From NCBI RefSeq assembly GCF_040276065.1, contig NZ_JBELOI010000001.1:248001-312000 (forward strand): 64,000 nt of DNA, given 5' to 3'. Of this stretch, positions 40,280-49,142 are shown piece by piece. The position numbers and the translations under genes were made by a program. The stretch's first letter is position 1, and each line of letters starts with the position of its first letter. The stretch comes from Castellaniella sp040276065. Lineage in GTDB: Bacteria > Pseudomonadota > Gammaproteobacteria > Burkholderiales > Burkholderiaceae_B. The notes beneath the pieces are model-generated. The model made no database searches and was not told where the DNA came from. It saw nothing but the letters and a program-made list of their open reading frames with translations.

Positions 40280-40879
40280 ATGAGCGAGCGCGAGGTCGAT
40301 CTGGACCTGGTCCAGCGTGTACAGCGCGGCGAACGCCGTGCCTTCGACTTGCTGGTCATCAAGTACCAGCGCAAGATCATGCGCCTGCTCTCGCGCATGA
40401 TCCACAACCCCGCCGATGTCGAGGACGTCGCCCAGGAGGCTTTCATCAAGGCTTATCGGGCGCTGCCCCAGTTTCGCGGCGATAGTGCCTTCTATACCTG
40501 GCTCTACCGCATCGCCATCAATACCGCCCGCAACTGGCAGGCCGCCCGTCACCGCCGCCCGAACACCGTCTCCGCCCTGGAAAACGAGGATGGTGAAACT
40601 TTTGACCAGATTGACAGCCTAAGTGATCATGGCACGCCGGAATCCATGGTTGCGAGCCGCCAGATCGCCGAAACGGTCAATGACGCGATCGAGGCGTTGC
40701 CTGAGGATTTGCGCACGGCGATCGTCCTGCGCGAGATCGAAGGGATGAGCTATGAAGACATCGCCAGCACCATGCAGTGCCCGATCGGGACAGTCAGGTC
40801 CCGGATTTTCCGTGCGCGCGAGGCCATTGCGGCCCGCCTGCGCCCGGTCATGGATCACGATGCGGATCGTCGTTGGTAA
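40280..40879 (+). CDS. rpoE: RNA polymerase sigma factor RpoE (sigma-E / AlgU)
   Basis: Group IV (ECF) sigma factor of 199 residues for the envelope-stress response. Region 2 includes AFDLLVIKYQRKIMRLLSRM and DVEDVAQEAFIKAYRALPQF; region 4 includes LPEDLRTAIVLREIEGMSYEDIA and CPIGTVRSRIFRAREAI. It is followed by its anti-sigma factor rseA (9-bp gap), rseB and mucD, the classic operon order. Positioned right after the fatty-acid genes. Confidence 0.97.
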   Translation: MSEREVDLDLVQRVQRGERRAFDLLVIKYQRKIMRLLSRMIHNPADVEDVAQEAFIKAYRALPQFRGDSAFYTWLYRIAINTARNWQAARHRRPNTVSALENEDGETFDQIDSLSDHGTPESMVASRQIAETVNDAIEALPEDLRTAIVLREIEGMSYEDIASTMQCPIGTVRSRIFRAREAIAARLRPVMDHDADRRW

Positions 40880-40888
40880 GGAGCCCCT

Positions 40889-41413
40889 ATGAATACCGTA
40901 CATTCGACAGATGGCGAATCCGATGCTGCCTGGGAAGCCTCGGTGTCCACCTGGGTCGATGGCGAGGCGGACATCCGTGCGGACGAGCTTGACAGCCCCT
41001 ACGGCCGCCAAGTCTGGGATACCTATCACTTGATCGGCGACGTGATGCGCAGCCGCGACCTGGCCATTCGGCCTACGGACCGCTTTTATGCGCGGGTGTC
41101 GGCCGCGATCGACGCCGAACCGGTCGTGCTGGCACCCGCAGCGGTCCCGCACCGGGGGATGCTCCGGCTGGGCCTCTCGGGCCTGGCGGTGGCGGCCGCC
41201 GTCGCCTCGGTGGTATGGATCGCCCGCCCGGCCCTGCTCGGTGCCGACGAGGCACCCTCGCAGAGTGCACCCGTTCTCGCCCAGGCGCAGCCGGCCGCCG
41301 TGCCGACCGACGCCGGCGATCCCGGCCTGGCCGACTACATGGCCGCCCATCGGGCAATCGTTGGCGTCGGGCCGGTCCATCAGGTCTCTTTCGATCGGAT
41401 GGGGACGCCCTGA
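40889..41413 (+). CDS. rseA: Sigma-E factor negative regulator RseA
   Basis: Membrane-bound anti-sigma factor, 174 residues. The cytoplasmic N-terminal domain (about 15-75) has the family SVSTWVDGEAD and DTYHLIGDVMRS motifs that bind sigma-E. One membrane helix spans about 91-112 (MLRLGLSGLAVAAAVASVVW), and a short Ala/Pro/Gln-rich periplasmic tail would interact with RseB and be cut by DegS-like proteases. The stop overlaps the rseB ATG (TGATG). Confidence 0.94.
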   Translation: MNTVHSTDGESDAAWEASVSTWVDGEADIRADELDSPYGRQVWDTYHLIGDVMRSRDLAIRPTDRFYARVSAAIDAEPVVLAPAAVPHRGMLRLGLSGLAVAAAVASVVWIARPALLGADEAPSQSAPVLAQAQPAAVPTDAGDPGLADYMAAHRAIVGVGPVHQVSFDRMGTP

Positions 41414-42474
41414 TGCGCGGCGCCGCCGACTCGCGCATACCCGGCCAACGCATGCAACAGGCCCCGGCCCGTCGGATGCGGAGCCTGTTGCATGCGTTGG
41501 CCTTCGCCCTGGCGGGCACCCTGGCGGCGCCCGGGCTCCTTCATGCGCAGGCCCGCAAAACCGTGGATCCCGGCGTCGTTTTTCTCCAAAAAATCCAAGA
41601 GGCCGCCCGCACCCTGGACTATTCGGGCGTCTATACCTACCAGCAGGGGGCGTCGATGCTGTCCTCGCGCATCGTGCACGTGGTCGATGGCATGGGCGAG
41701 CGCGAGCGCCTCGAGACCCTGGACGGCGAGCCGCGCGAGTACCTGCGCCAGGGCAGCGTGAGCCAGACCCTGATCCCCGCCCACAAGCTCATCCTCATCC
41801 AGACCTCGCGCAGCGACCATTTCCCCAGCCTGCTGCTGGGCGACGCGGCGAGCATTCCCGCGCACTATGAGTTGCGACAATCGCCCCGGTCCTACCGGGT
41901 GGCCGGCCGCGACTGCGCGGTCTCCGAGCTCCTCGCCCGGGACGCCTTGCGCTACAGCTACCGGATCTGCACGGACTTGCAGTCGCATCTGATGCTCAAG
42001 GCCCAGACGCTCGACGAGCAGGGGGGGGTCGTCGATCAGGTGGCCTTCGGCAGCCTGCGGATCGGCAAGGAAACCAATACCCGTGAGCTCGATTCGCAGT
42101 GGAACACCCGCGATTGGCGGCTCGTCGAGGAAACCATCCAGACAACGGACCTTCCGGCCAGGGGCTGGCGTTTCGCCTATCCCGAGGGTTTCCGGCCTCT
42201 GACCCAGATCGTGCGCGTCATCCGCCCCGGCCACCAGGCCGATCAGCTCGTCTTGTCGGACGGATTGGCGGCGATTTCGATTTTCATTGAAACCTTTGAC
42301 CCGGAACGTGATCAAAACGTCAGGCAGGGCGGTATGAGCCAAGGCGCCATCAACGTCTACCGCAAGCGGGTCGCGACTTTTTGGTTGACCGCGGTGGGCG
42401 AGGTGCCGGCTCAGACGGTGCGCGACATCGCGCATGCCGTCGAGTACGTGCCGCGTGCCGCCCATCAGAAATAA
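41413..42474 (+). CDS. rseB: Sigma-E regulatory protein RseB / MucB
   Basis: Periplasmic sensor that shields RseA from proteolysis and may sense lipoprotein or LPS signals. 353 residues from the overlapping ATG; a second ATG at 41476 (MRSLLHALAFALAGTLA) begins the signal peptide proper, so the true start may be there. Family blocks: LDYSGVYTYQQGASMLSSRIVH, RERLETLDGEPREYLR, RIGKETNTRELDSQW and GWRFAYPEGFRPLTQI. The 3' end is 19 bp from mucD. Confidence 0.94.
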   Translation: MRGAADSRIPGQRMQQAPARRMRSLLHALAFALAGTLAAPGLLHAQARKTVDPGVVFLQKIQEAARTLDYSGVYTYQQGASMLSSRIVHVVDGMGERERLETLDGEPREYLRQGSVSQTLIPAHKLILIQTSRSDHFPSLLLGDAASIPAHYELRQSPRSYRVAGRDCAVSELLARDALRYSYRICTDLQSHLMLKAQTLDEQGGVVDQVAFGSLRIGKETNTRELDSQWNTRDWRLVEETIQTTDLPARGWRFAYPEGFRPLTQIVRVIRPGHQADQLVLSDGLAAISIFIETFDPERDQNVRQGGMSQGAINVYRKRVATFWLTAVGEVPAQTVRDIAHAVEYVPRAAHQK

Positions 42475-42493
42475 TGATCTCAAGGAGTCTTCC

Positions 42494-43966
42494 ATGCCAT
42501 TGAACCCGTCAGACCGCTCAATCCTCAAACGGGCCGTCGCCGGCGCAGCGGCCAGCCTGATCCTGGTCGCCACGGCGCCCCTGGCCGTGGCGCAGGCGCA
42601 AACATCCGCCGCGGTTGCGGGCCTGCCGGATTTCACCGGGATCGTCGCCCAGACCGAGGGGTCCGTGGTCAACATCCGCACCACCGAGGCGGTGCCGGCG
42701 CGCCGCTCGCCCATGGGGCCGGGCGCCGATCCGTCCGAGCTGTTCCGCTGGTTCTTCGGTCCCGACTTCATGCCCCCGGGCATGCAGCAGCAGCCCCAGC
42801 CGCACGGCAAGCAGCGCTCGCCCGCGCCCGCGGAGCGCACCGTGCCGCGCGGCATCGGCTCGGGTTTCATCATTTCCGATGACGGCTATATCCTCACCAA
42901 CAACCATGTGGTCGACAAGTCCAACGGGATCTTTGTCACGATGACCGATGGCAAAGAGTACAAGGCCAAGGTCATTGGCAAGGACGCGCGTACCGACATC
43001 GCCCTCATCAAGATCGATGCCAAGGATCTCAAGCCCCTGCCGATCGGCGACTCCAACATGCTCAAGAAAGGGCAGTGGGTGCTGGCCATCGGCTCGCCCT
43101 TCGGCCTGGATTCGACCGTGACCGCCGGGATCGTCAGTGCGATCAACCGCGATACGGGCGACTACCTGCCGTTCATCCAGACCGATGTGGCGGTCAACCC
43201 GGGCAATTCGGGGGGGCCGCTGATCAACCTCCAGGGCCAGGTGGTCGGCATCAATTCCCAGATCGTGTCACGCAGCGGCGGCTTCATGGGGATTTCTCTG
43301 GCGATTCCGATCGATGAGGTCATGCGCGTGGTCGATCAGCTCAAGGCGCACGGCAAGGTGACCCGCGGGCGCATCGGTGTACAGATCACCGAGGTGGCTG
43401 ACGACGTGGCCAAGGCTCTGGGCCTGGACAAGGCGCACGGCGCCCTGGTCAGCAACGTCGAGCCCGGCGGCCCGGCGGCCAAGGCGGGGGTCCGCGCCGG
43501 CGACGTGATCACCGGCTTCAACGGCCAAAAGATCGAGCACATGAGCGATCTGCCGCGCCTGGTCGGCGGGACCCGTCCCGGCACCGAGGTGGCGGTCCAG
43601 GTGTGGCGCAAGGGCAAGGTCGTTGAACTGAAGGCCAAGGTGGCCGAGCTCAGCGACGAGGCGGCCGCGCCACCGGCCGAGGCTGAGGAGTCCGCTGCGA
43701 GCACCGACATGCTCGGCCTGAAGATCGGGCCTGTGGCCTCGGGCGACAAGAACGCCCCGGCAGGGGTCGAGGTGCTCGAGTCCGAGGGGCCGGCGGCACA
43801 GTCCGGCATCGAGCAGGGGGATATCGTCCTGCGTGTCAACGACGTCGACATCACGAGCCCCGAGCAGTACGCCAAGGTCGTCAAGGGGCTGAACAAGTCG
43901 CGCCCGGCGGTGCTGCTGATCCAGCGCGGGGACCAGTCCCAGTGGGTGATTGTCAAGCCGGAATGA
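42494..43966 (+). CDS. mucD: Periplasmic serine protease MucD / DegP-like
   Basis: HtrA-family protease and chaperone, 490 residues. N-terminal signal peptide (to about AVAQAQ, residue 36), trypsin-like domain with His138 (LTNNHVVD), Asp168 (RTDIALIK) and Ser239 (NPGNSGGPL), then two PDZ domains (about 290-380 and 405-485). The C-terminal linker is Ala/Glu-rich. AAGGAG lies 6 bp upstream. Fourth gene of the sigma-E operon; degrades misfolded envelope proteins. Confidence 0.97.
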   Translation: MPLNPSDRSILKRAVAGAAASLILVATAPLAVAQAQTSAAVAGLPDFTGIVAQTEGSVVNIRTTEAVPARRSPMGPGADPSELFRWFFGPDFMPPGMQQQPQPHGKQRSPAPAERTVPRGIGSGFIISDDGYILTNNHVVDKSNGIFVTMTDGKEYKAKVIGKDARTDIALIKIDAKDLKPLPIGDSNMLKKGQWVLAIGSPFGLDSTVTAGIVSAINRDTGDYLPFIQTDVAVNPGNSGGPLINLQGQVVGINSQIVSRSGGFMGISLAIPIDEVMRVVDQLKAHGKVTRGRIGVQITEVADDVAKALGLDKAHGALVSNVEPGGPAAKAGVRAGDVITGFNGQKIEHMSDLPRLVGGTRPGTEVAVQVWRKGKVVELKAKVAELSDEAAAPPAEAEESAASTDMLGLKIGPVASGDKNAPAGVEVLESEGPAAQSGIEQGDIVLRVNDVDITSPEQYAKVVKGLNKSRPAVLLIQRGDQSQWVIVKPE

Positions 43967-44006
43967 TCTTGCCCGCTGGAAAAAGCTAAAATACCGGTTT
44001 GACGTG

Positions 44007-44078
44007 AAGGGGGCGCCCCAGGGCGTCCCCCTTTTATGCCCGCCCTCGTGGGCGGCGGGCTCAGCCGGTCTTCGCCCT
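44007..44078 (+). terminator. Terminator and two further hairpins between mucD and lepA
   Basis: AAGGGGGCGCC pairs with GGGCGTCCCCCTT (44007-44033, one bulge) and runs into TTTT at 44032-44035: an intrinsic terminator for the sigma-E operon. It is followed by GCCCGCCC (44038-44045) pairing with GGGCGG-C-GGGC (44050-44060, one bulge) and GCCC-TTTCTT-GGGC near 44074. A TAAAAT at 43987-43992 precedes the terminator. Confidence 0.7.
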
Positions 44079-44118
44079 TTCTTGGGCGGCCGGGATCTTC
44101 TGGCATTAGACGGGGTTT

Positions 44119-45912
44119 ATGGACCATATCCGCAACTTTTCCATCATTGCGCACATCGATCACGGCAAATCGACCTTGGCCGATCGCCTGATCCAACGCT
44201 GCGGCGGCCTGCAGGACCGCGAGATGGCGGCGCAGGTCTTGGACTCGATGGATATCGAGCGCGAGCGGGGGATCACCATCAAGGCCCAGACCGCTGCGCT
44301 GCGCTATGAGGCGGCCGATGGCAAGGTCTATGATCTGAATCTGATCGACACCCCGGGGCACGTGGATTTTTCCTATGAGGTCAGCCGCTCGCTGTCGGCC
44401 TGCGAGGGCGCCCTGCTGGTGGTCGACGCCTCCCAGGGGGTCGAGGCCCAGACCGTCGCCAACTGCTATACCGCGATCGAGCTTGGCGTCGAGGTCCTCC
44501 CGGTCCTGAACAAGATGGATCTGCCTTCGGCCGATCCAGATGCGGCGGCGGCCGAGATCGAGGATGTCATCGGGATCGACGCCACCGAGGCCATCCCCGC
44601 CAGCGCCAAGACCGGCATGGGGGTGAACGAGATTCTCGAGGCCATCGTTCACCGGGTGCCGCCCCCCACCGGCGACCCCGCGGCGCCGTTGCAGGCGCTG
44701 ATCATCGACTCCTGGTTCGATAATTATGTCGGCGTGGTGATGCTGCTGCGGATCGTCAACGGCGTGCTGCGCCCCAAGGACAAGATCCTGCTCATGGCCA
44801 CCGGCGCCACCCATTTGTGCGAGCATCTCGGGGTCTTTACGCCCAAGTCACAGCCGCGCGACGCTTTGTCGGCCGGCCAGGTGGGTTTCCTGATCGCCGG
44901 CATCAAAGAGCTCGAGCATGCCAAGGTGGGGGATACCATCACCCTGGCCGGCAAGCCCGCGCCGCAGGCGCTGCCCGGCTTCAAAGAGGTCAAGCCCCAG
45001 GTGTTCGCGGGGGTGTATCCGGTCGAGTCCAGCGAATACGATCAGTTGCGTGACTCCCTGGAAAAACTGAAGCTCAACGACTCCTCGCTGATGTTCGAGC
45101 CCGAGGTGTCCCAGGCCCTGGGGTTCGGCTTTCGCTGCGGATTCCTGGGGCTGCTGCACATGGACATCGTGCAAGAGCGCCTCGAGCGCGAGTTCGATAT
45201 GGACATCATCACCACCGCGCCCTCGGTGGTCTATGAGGTCCTGGATCGCGATGGCAACCTGCTGATGGTCGACAGTCCGGCGCGCATGCCCGAGGTCGGT
45301 CACATCCAGGAAATCCGTGAGCCCGTCATGACGGTGACCCTGTTCATGCCGCAGGAGTACGTCGGGCCGGTCATGTCGCTGTGCACCGCCAAACGCGGCA
45401 TACAGCTCAACATGAGCTACCATGGCCGCCAGGTGCATCTCAGCTACGAAATTCCGCTCGCCGAGATCGTCCTGGATTTCTTCGATCGCCTGAAGTCCGT
45501 GTCGCGCGGCTACGCCTCGATGGACTACGAGTTCAAGGAATACCGGGTCGCCGACGTGGTGCGCGTGGACCTGCTCATCAACGGCGACCGCGTCGATGCC
45601 CTGTCCATGATCGTGCATCGGGCCAATGCCCGATACCGGGGCCGCGAGGTGGTGTCGCGCATGCGCGGGCTGATTCCGCGCCAGATGTTCGACATCGCCA
45701 TCCAGGCGGCCATCGGCGCCGAGGTGGTGGCGCGCGAGAACGTCAAGGCCTTGCGCAAGAACGTCCTGGCCAAATGCTATGGCGGCGACATCTCGCGCAA
45801 AAAGAAGCTCCTCGAAAAGCAGAAGGCCGGCAAGAAGCGCATGAAGCAGGTCGGCAACGTCGAGATCCCGCAGGAAGCCTTCCTGGCCGTGCTGCAGGTC
45901 GAGGACAAATGA
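44119..45912 (+). CDS. lepA: Elongation factor 4 (LepA)
   Basis: Ribosome-bound GTPase, 597 residues, EF-G-like without domain IV. P-loop IAHIDHGKSTLADRL, switch II DTPGHVDFSYEV, NKMD (VLNKMDLPSADP) and SAKTGMG GTP motifs are present. The C-terminal LepA-specific domain ends KRMKQVGNVEIPQEAFLAVLQ. Begins the lepA-lepB-rnc-era-recO block. Confidence 0.98.
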   Translation: MDHIRNFSIIAHIDHGKSTLADRLIQRCGGLQDREMAAQVLDSMDIERERGITIKAQTAALRYEAADGKVYDLNLIDTPGHVDFSYEVSRSLSACEGALLVVDASQGVEAQTVANCYTAIELGVEVLPVLNKMDLPSADPDAAAAEIEDVIGIDATEAIPASAKTGMGVNEILEAIVHRVPPPTGDPAAPLQALIIDSWFDNYVGVVMLLRIVNGVLRPKDKILLMATGATHLCEHLGVFTPKSQPRDALSAGQVGFLIAGIKELEHAKVGDTITLAGKPAPQALPGFKEVKPQVFAGVYPVESSEYDQLRDSLEKLKLNDSSLMFEPEVSQALGFGFRCGFLGLLHMDIVQERLEREFDMDIITTAPSVVYEVLDRDGNLLMVDSPARMPEVGHIQEIREPVMTVTLFMPQEYVGPVMSLCTAKRGIQLNMSYHGRQVHLSYEIPLAEIVLDFFDRLKSVSRGYASMDYEFKEYRVADVVRVDLLINGDRVDALSMIVHRANARYRGREVVSRMRGLIPRQMFDIAIQAAIGAEVVARENVKALRKNVLAKCYGGDISRKKKLLEKQKAGKKRMKQVGNVEIPQEAFLAVLQVEDK

Positions 45913-45947
45913 ACCGAATCGTGACCATTGGACCTTGAGGAAACCGG

Positions 45948-46835
45948 ATGAGCTGGGATTTCGCCCTGATCTTGTTTGTGGCGCTGGTGTTGACCGGGAT
46001 CGTCTGGTGCCTGGACGTCTTTCGCCTGCGCGCCCGCCGGACCGCGCGCGCCGAGCAGGCCGCTGAAGCCTGCCGAAACAACTCGGCGGGCCTGGACGAG
46101 GCCGCCTTGCGGGAGGCTTGCGCGCGGGCCTACGAGCGCGCGGCGCGCCCGCCCTGGTGGGTCGAGTACGGGGTCAGCTTCTTTCCGGTGGTCTTGTTCG
46201 TCTTCGTCCTGCGCTCGTTCGTGGTCGAACCGTTCCGGATTCCGTCGGGCTCAATGCTGCCCACCCTCGAGAGCGGCGATCTGATCCTGGTGAACAAGTT
46301 TCAATACGGCATCCGTCTGCCGGTGATTGATCGCAAGGTGATCGACATCGGGACGCCCGAGCGCGGCGATGTGGTGGTGTTCCGCTATCCGGTGGACCCC
46401 GCCGTGGACTACATCAAGCGGGTCGTGGGCCTGCCGGGCGACGTGATCGAGTATCGCAACAAGGTCCTGACGATCAATGGCCAGGAGGTGCCGCGCGCGC
46501 GCGATGGGGATTATTATGAGCCTGATCGGGCGGTCTACGTGGGGCAGTACCGCGAGCAGCTCGGACAGGCTTCGCATCGGATTCTGCTCAACGAGAATGC
46601 CCGCCAGGACCTGATGCCGATCCTGCGGTTTCCGGGCTATGACCAATGCGTGTACGCAGGCGGCGGCGTGCGCTGCACCGTGCCCCAGGGCCACTACTTC
46701 ATGATGGGGGACAACCGGGACAATAGTCTGGACAGCCGTTACTGGGGCTTCGTGCCGGACGCCAACATCGTCGGCCGGGCGTTTTTCATCTGGATGAACT
46801 TCGGCTCTCCGAGCCGGATAGGTGGATTCGATTGA
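45948..46835 (+). CDS. lepB: Signal peptidase I
   Basis: Inner-membrane serine protease that removes signal peptides. 295 residues: two N-terminal membrane helices (about 3-22 and 76-91), catalytic Ser102 in PSGSMLPTL, and general-base Lys157 in DYIKRVVGLPGD. The box E motif is MGDNRDNSLDSRYWG. The stop overlaps the rnc ATG (TGATG). Charged stretch 28-65 lies between the helices. Confidence 0.98.
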   Translation: MSWDFALILFVALVLTGIVWCLDVFRLRARRTARAEQAAEACRNNSAGLDEAALREACARAYERAARPPWWVEYGVSFFPVVLFVFVLRSFVVEPFRIPSGSMLPTLESGDLILVNKFQYGIRLPVIDRKVIDIGTPERGDVVVFRYPVDPAVDYIKRVVGLPGDVIEYRNKVLTINGQEVPRARDGDYYEPDRAVYVGQYREQLGQASHRILLNENARQDLMPILRFPGYDQCVYAGGGVRCTVPQGHYFMMGDNRDNSLDSRYWGFVPDANIVGRAFFIWMNFGSPSRIGGFD

Positions 46836-47590
46836 TGGCTACCCTGTCGTCCCTGCAGTCCGCCCTGGGGCATGTCTTTCGCGACCCGGGCCTGCTCGAG
46901 CAGGCGCTGACCCATCGCAGCCATGGTGCGCCGCATAATGAACGCCTCGAGTTCCTGGGCGATTCGGTGCTGAATTTCGTGGTCACGACCCTGCTGTTCG
47001 GGGAACATGCCGAGATGGACGAGGGCGATTTGTCGCGGGTGCGCGCCAACCTGGTCAAGCAGGCGGCGCTGGCGGACATCGCGCAAAAACTCACGCTCTC
47101 AGAGCACCTGCGCCTGGGCGAGGGCGAGCTCAAGAGCGGTGGCTTTCGCCGACCATCGATTCTGGCCGACGCCCTCGAGGCGATTTTCGGCGCCGTGTAC
47201 GTCGACGGCGGCTATGCGGCCGTGCGCCAGGTGATCGAGCGCCTCTACCGGCCCATCCTCAGCCACATCGACATCCGCACCTTTGGCAAGGATCCCAAGA
47301 CTCTGCTGCAGGAAATCGTACAGGGGCGCGGCCTGGACTTGCCGCATTACGAAATCCTGGCCACGCGGGGCGCCGCGCACAGCCAGGTGTTTGACGTCGA
47401 GTGCCGGATCGACCGGCTGGACGTGCGCGTCACCGCCTCGGGCAGCAGCCGCCGCGCGGCCGAGCAGCTCGCCGCCAGCCAGGCGATCGACGCCATCGAG
47501 GCGTTGGGGCCGGTCCGCAAGGCCGCCCGTCGCGGCCGCAAGCCCGCGCAGCTCAGCCTGCCGGTGGCGGTCGCCCAGGAGAAAAAATGA
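46835..47590 (+). CDS. rnc: Ribonuclease III
   Basis: Double-stranded-RNA endonuclease for rRNA processing and regulation. 251 residues, with signature ERLEFLGDSVLNF (catalytic Glu/Asp), LADALEAIFGAVYVDGG with further acidic residues, and a C-terminal dsRNA-binding domain (about 152-222). A basic Ala-rich tail follows. The ATG at 46835 overlaps the lepB stop; a TTG one codon earlier is less likely. The stop overlaps the era ATG (ATGA). Confidence 0.97.
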   Translation: MATLSSLQSALGHVFRDPGLLEQALTHRSHGAPHNERLEFLGDSVLNFVVTTLLFGEHAEMDEGDLSRVRANLVKQAALADIAQKLTLSEHLRLGEGELKSGGFRRPSILADALEAIFGAVYVDGGYAAVRQVIERLYRPILSHIDIRTFGKDPKTLLQEIVQGRGLDLPHYEILATRGAAHSQVFDVECRIDRLDVRVTASGSSRRAAEQLAASQAIDAIEALGPVRKAARRGRKPAQLSLPVAVAQEKK

Positions 47591-48474
47591 GCGCGCCGGG
47601 CCGCTGCGGCTTCGTGGCGATCGTGGGGCGGCCCAACGTGGGCAAGTCCACTCTCGCCAATGCCATGATCGGCACCAAGATCTCCATCGTATCGCGCAAG
47701 GCCCAAACCACGCGCCACCGCATCCACGGCGTGCTGACCCGGGGGGCGGACCAGTTTGTATTCGTCGATACGCCGGGCTTCCAGACCCGGCACGGCGGCG
47801 CGATGAACCGCATGATGAACCGCGTGGTCACCCAGGCGCTGGCCGAGGTCGATGTGGTCGTGCATGTGGTCGAGGCCGGCAAGTGGTCCTCGGGCGATGC
47901 CCAGCTGCTGCCGCTGCTGCCGACGTCGCGCCCGGTGATCCTCGCCGTCAACAAGGTCGATGCGCTGCGGGACAAAAATGCGATGTTCGCGTACGTCTCG
48001 CGCATCACCGCCCAGTTTCCCTATGCGGCCGTGGTGCCGGTCAGCGCCTTGCGCGATGTCCAGCTCGGCATCCTGCTCGACGAGATCGCGGCGCGGCTGC
48101 CCGAGGGCGAGCACCTGTTCGAGGCCGACACCCTGACCGACCGCCCGGTGCGCTTCATCGCCGCCGAATTGATCCGGGAAAAGATCTTCCGCCTCGTGGG
48201 TGACGAGCTGCCCTATGGCTGCACCGTCGTGATCGAGCAGTGGGAGGAAAATGAGGAGGGCGCGCGCATCGCCGCCTGCGTGGTCATCGAGCGTCAGAGC
48301 CATCGGCCCATCCTGCTGGGCGCCGGCGGCCTGCACATGAAGCGCATCGCCACCGAGGCGCGCCAGGACATCGTCGAGCTGTTGGGCAAGCCCGTCTTTT
48401 TGGACGTATACATCAAGGTCCGCAAAGGCTGGTCGGACCGCGAGGCGGCGCTGCGCGAACTGGGCTATGAGTAG
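47587..48474 (+). CDS. era: GTPase Era
   Basis: Ribosome-assembly GTPase for the 30S subunit, 295 residues. G1 is GRPNVGKSTLAN, G2 region SRKAQTTRHRIHGV, G3 DTPGFQT, G4 NKVD, G5 VSAL. The C-terminal KH domain (about 205-290) has VVIERQSHRPILLGAGG and VFLDVYIKVRKGWSD. Its end overlaps the recO start by 8 bp. Confidence 0.98.
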   Translation: MSAPGRCGFVAIVGRPNVGKSTLANAMIGTKISIVSRKAQTTRHRIHGVLTRGADQFVFVDTPGFQTRHGGAMNRMMNRVVTQALAEVDVVVHVVEAGKWSSGDAQLLPLLPTSRPVILAVNKVDALRDKNAMFAYVSRITAQFPYAAVVPVSALRDVQLGILLDEIAARLPEGEHLFEADTLTDRPVRFIAAELIREKIFRLVGDELPYGCTVVIEQWEENEEGARIAACVVIERQSHRPILLGAGGLHMKRIATEARQDIVELLGKPVFLDVYIKVRKGWSDREAALRELGYE

Positions 48475-49057
48475 GCGCGGCCAGCGGGTGCAGGACGCGC
48501 GCGGCTACGTCCTGCATGCCAGTGCTTGGCGCGAGACCTCGCTGATCGTCCAGGGCTTCACGCGCGAGCACGGCTGCGTGGCCCTGGTGGCCAAGGGCGC
48601 CAAACGGCCTTATTCGGTCTTGCGGCCGATCCTGGCGACCTTCCAGCCGCTGTCCCTGTCCTGGAGCGGTGCGGCCGAGGTGCGCACGCTGGTGCGGGCG
48701 GAGTCCTGCGGCGTGCGACTGCTCGATGGGCGCGCCATGATGTCGGGCTGGTACATGAACGAACTGATCTTGCGGCTGCTGGCGCGCGAGGATCCGCATC
48801 CGGGCGTCTTCGACGCCTACGAGGCGGCCCTGGACGAGTTGGCGGATCCGCGCCGGCGCCCGCCCGCCGGGGCGCTGCGCCGTTTCGAGTGGCTGCTGCT
48901 CGACGAGACGGGGTATGGCCAGGAGGGCGAGCCGCCCGACTTCGAGGACGATGGCGGCGAGCCGATGCTGCGACGGCGCTTGCGCGAACGGCTGGACGCC
49001 TTACTCGAGACCCCGCTGCGCACCCGTAAGGTCCTGATGGACCTGCAGCGCTACTAG
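48467..49057 (+). CDS. recO: DNA repair protein RecO, short form
   Basis: Recombination mediator acting with RecF/RecR in gap repair. The N-terminal OB-fold is clear (DARGYVLHASAWRETSLIV, EHGCVALVAKGAKRPYS, LSWSGAAEVRTL) and the helical part has GWYMNELILRLLAREDPHPGVFDAYEAAL. At 196 residues it is about 45 shorter than E. coli RecO: after LLLDETGYG the sequence goes through a short acidic linker to LRERLDALLETPLRTRKVLMDLQ, so the usual middle region is missing. The frame is clean, so this looks like a lineage trait rather than a break. The frequent downstream neighbour pdxJ is absent. Confidence 0.9.
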   Translation: MSRRGQRVQDARGYVLHASAWRETSLIVQGFTREHGCVALVAKGAKRPYSVLRPILATFQPLSLSWSGAAEVRTLVRAESCGVRLLDGRAMMSGWYMNELILRLLAREDPHPGVFDAYEAALDELADPRRRPPAGALRRFEWLLLDETGYGQEGEPPDFEDDGGEPMLRRRLRERLDALLETPLRTRKVLMDLQRY

Positions 49058-49142
49058 GGTGCGAATGAGCCAAGCGGCACACCAACCGCCGAATGGCGAG
49101 ACAAGCTGGCGCCCGCGGCGCCGTTGAAAGGAAGAACGGCCC

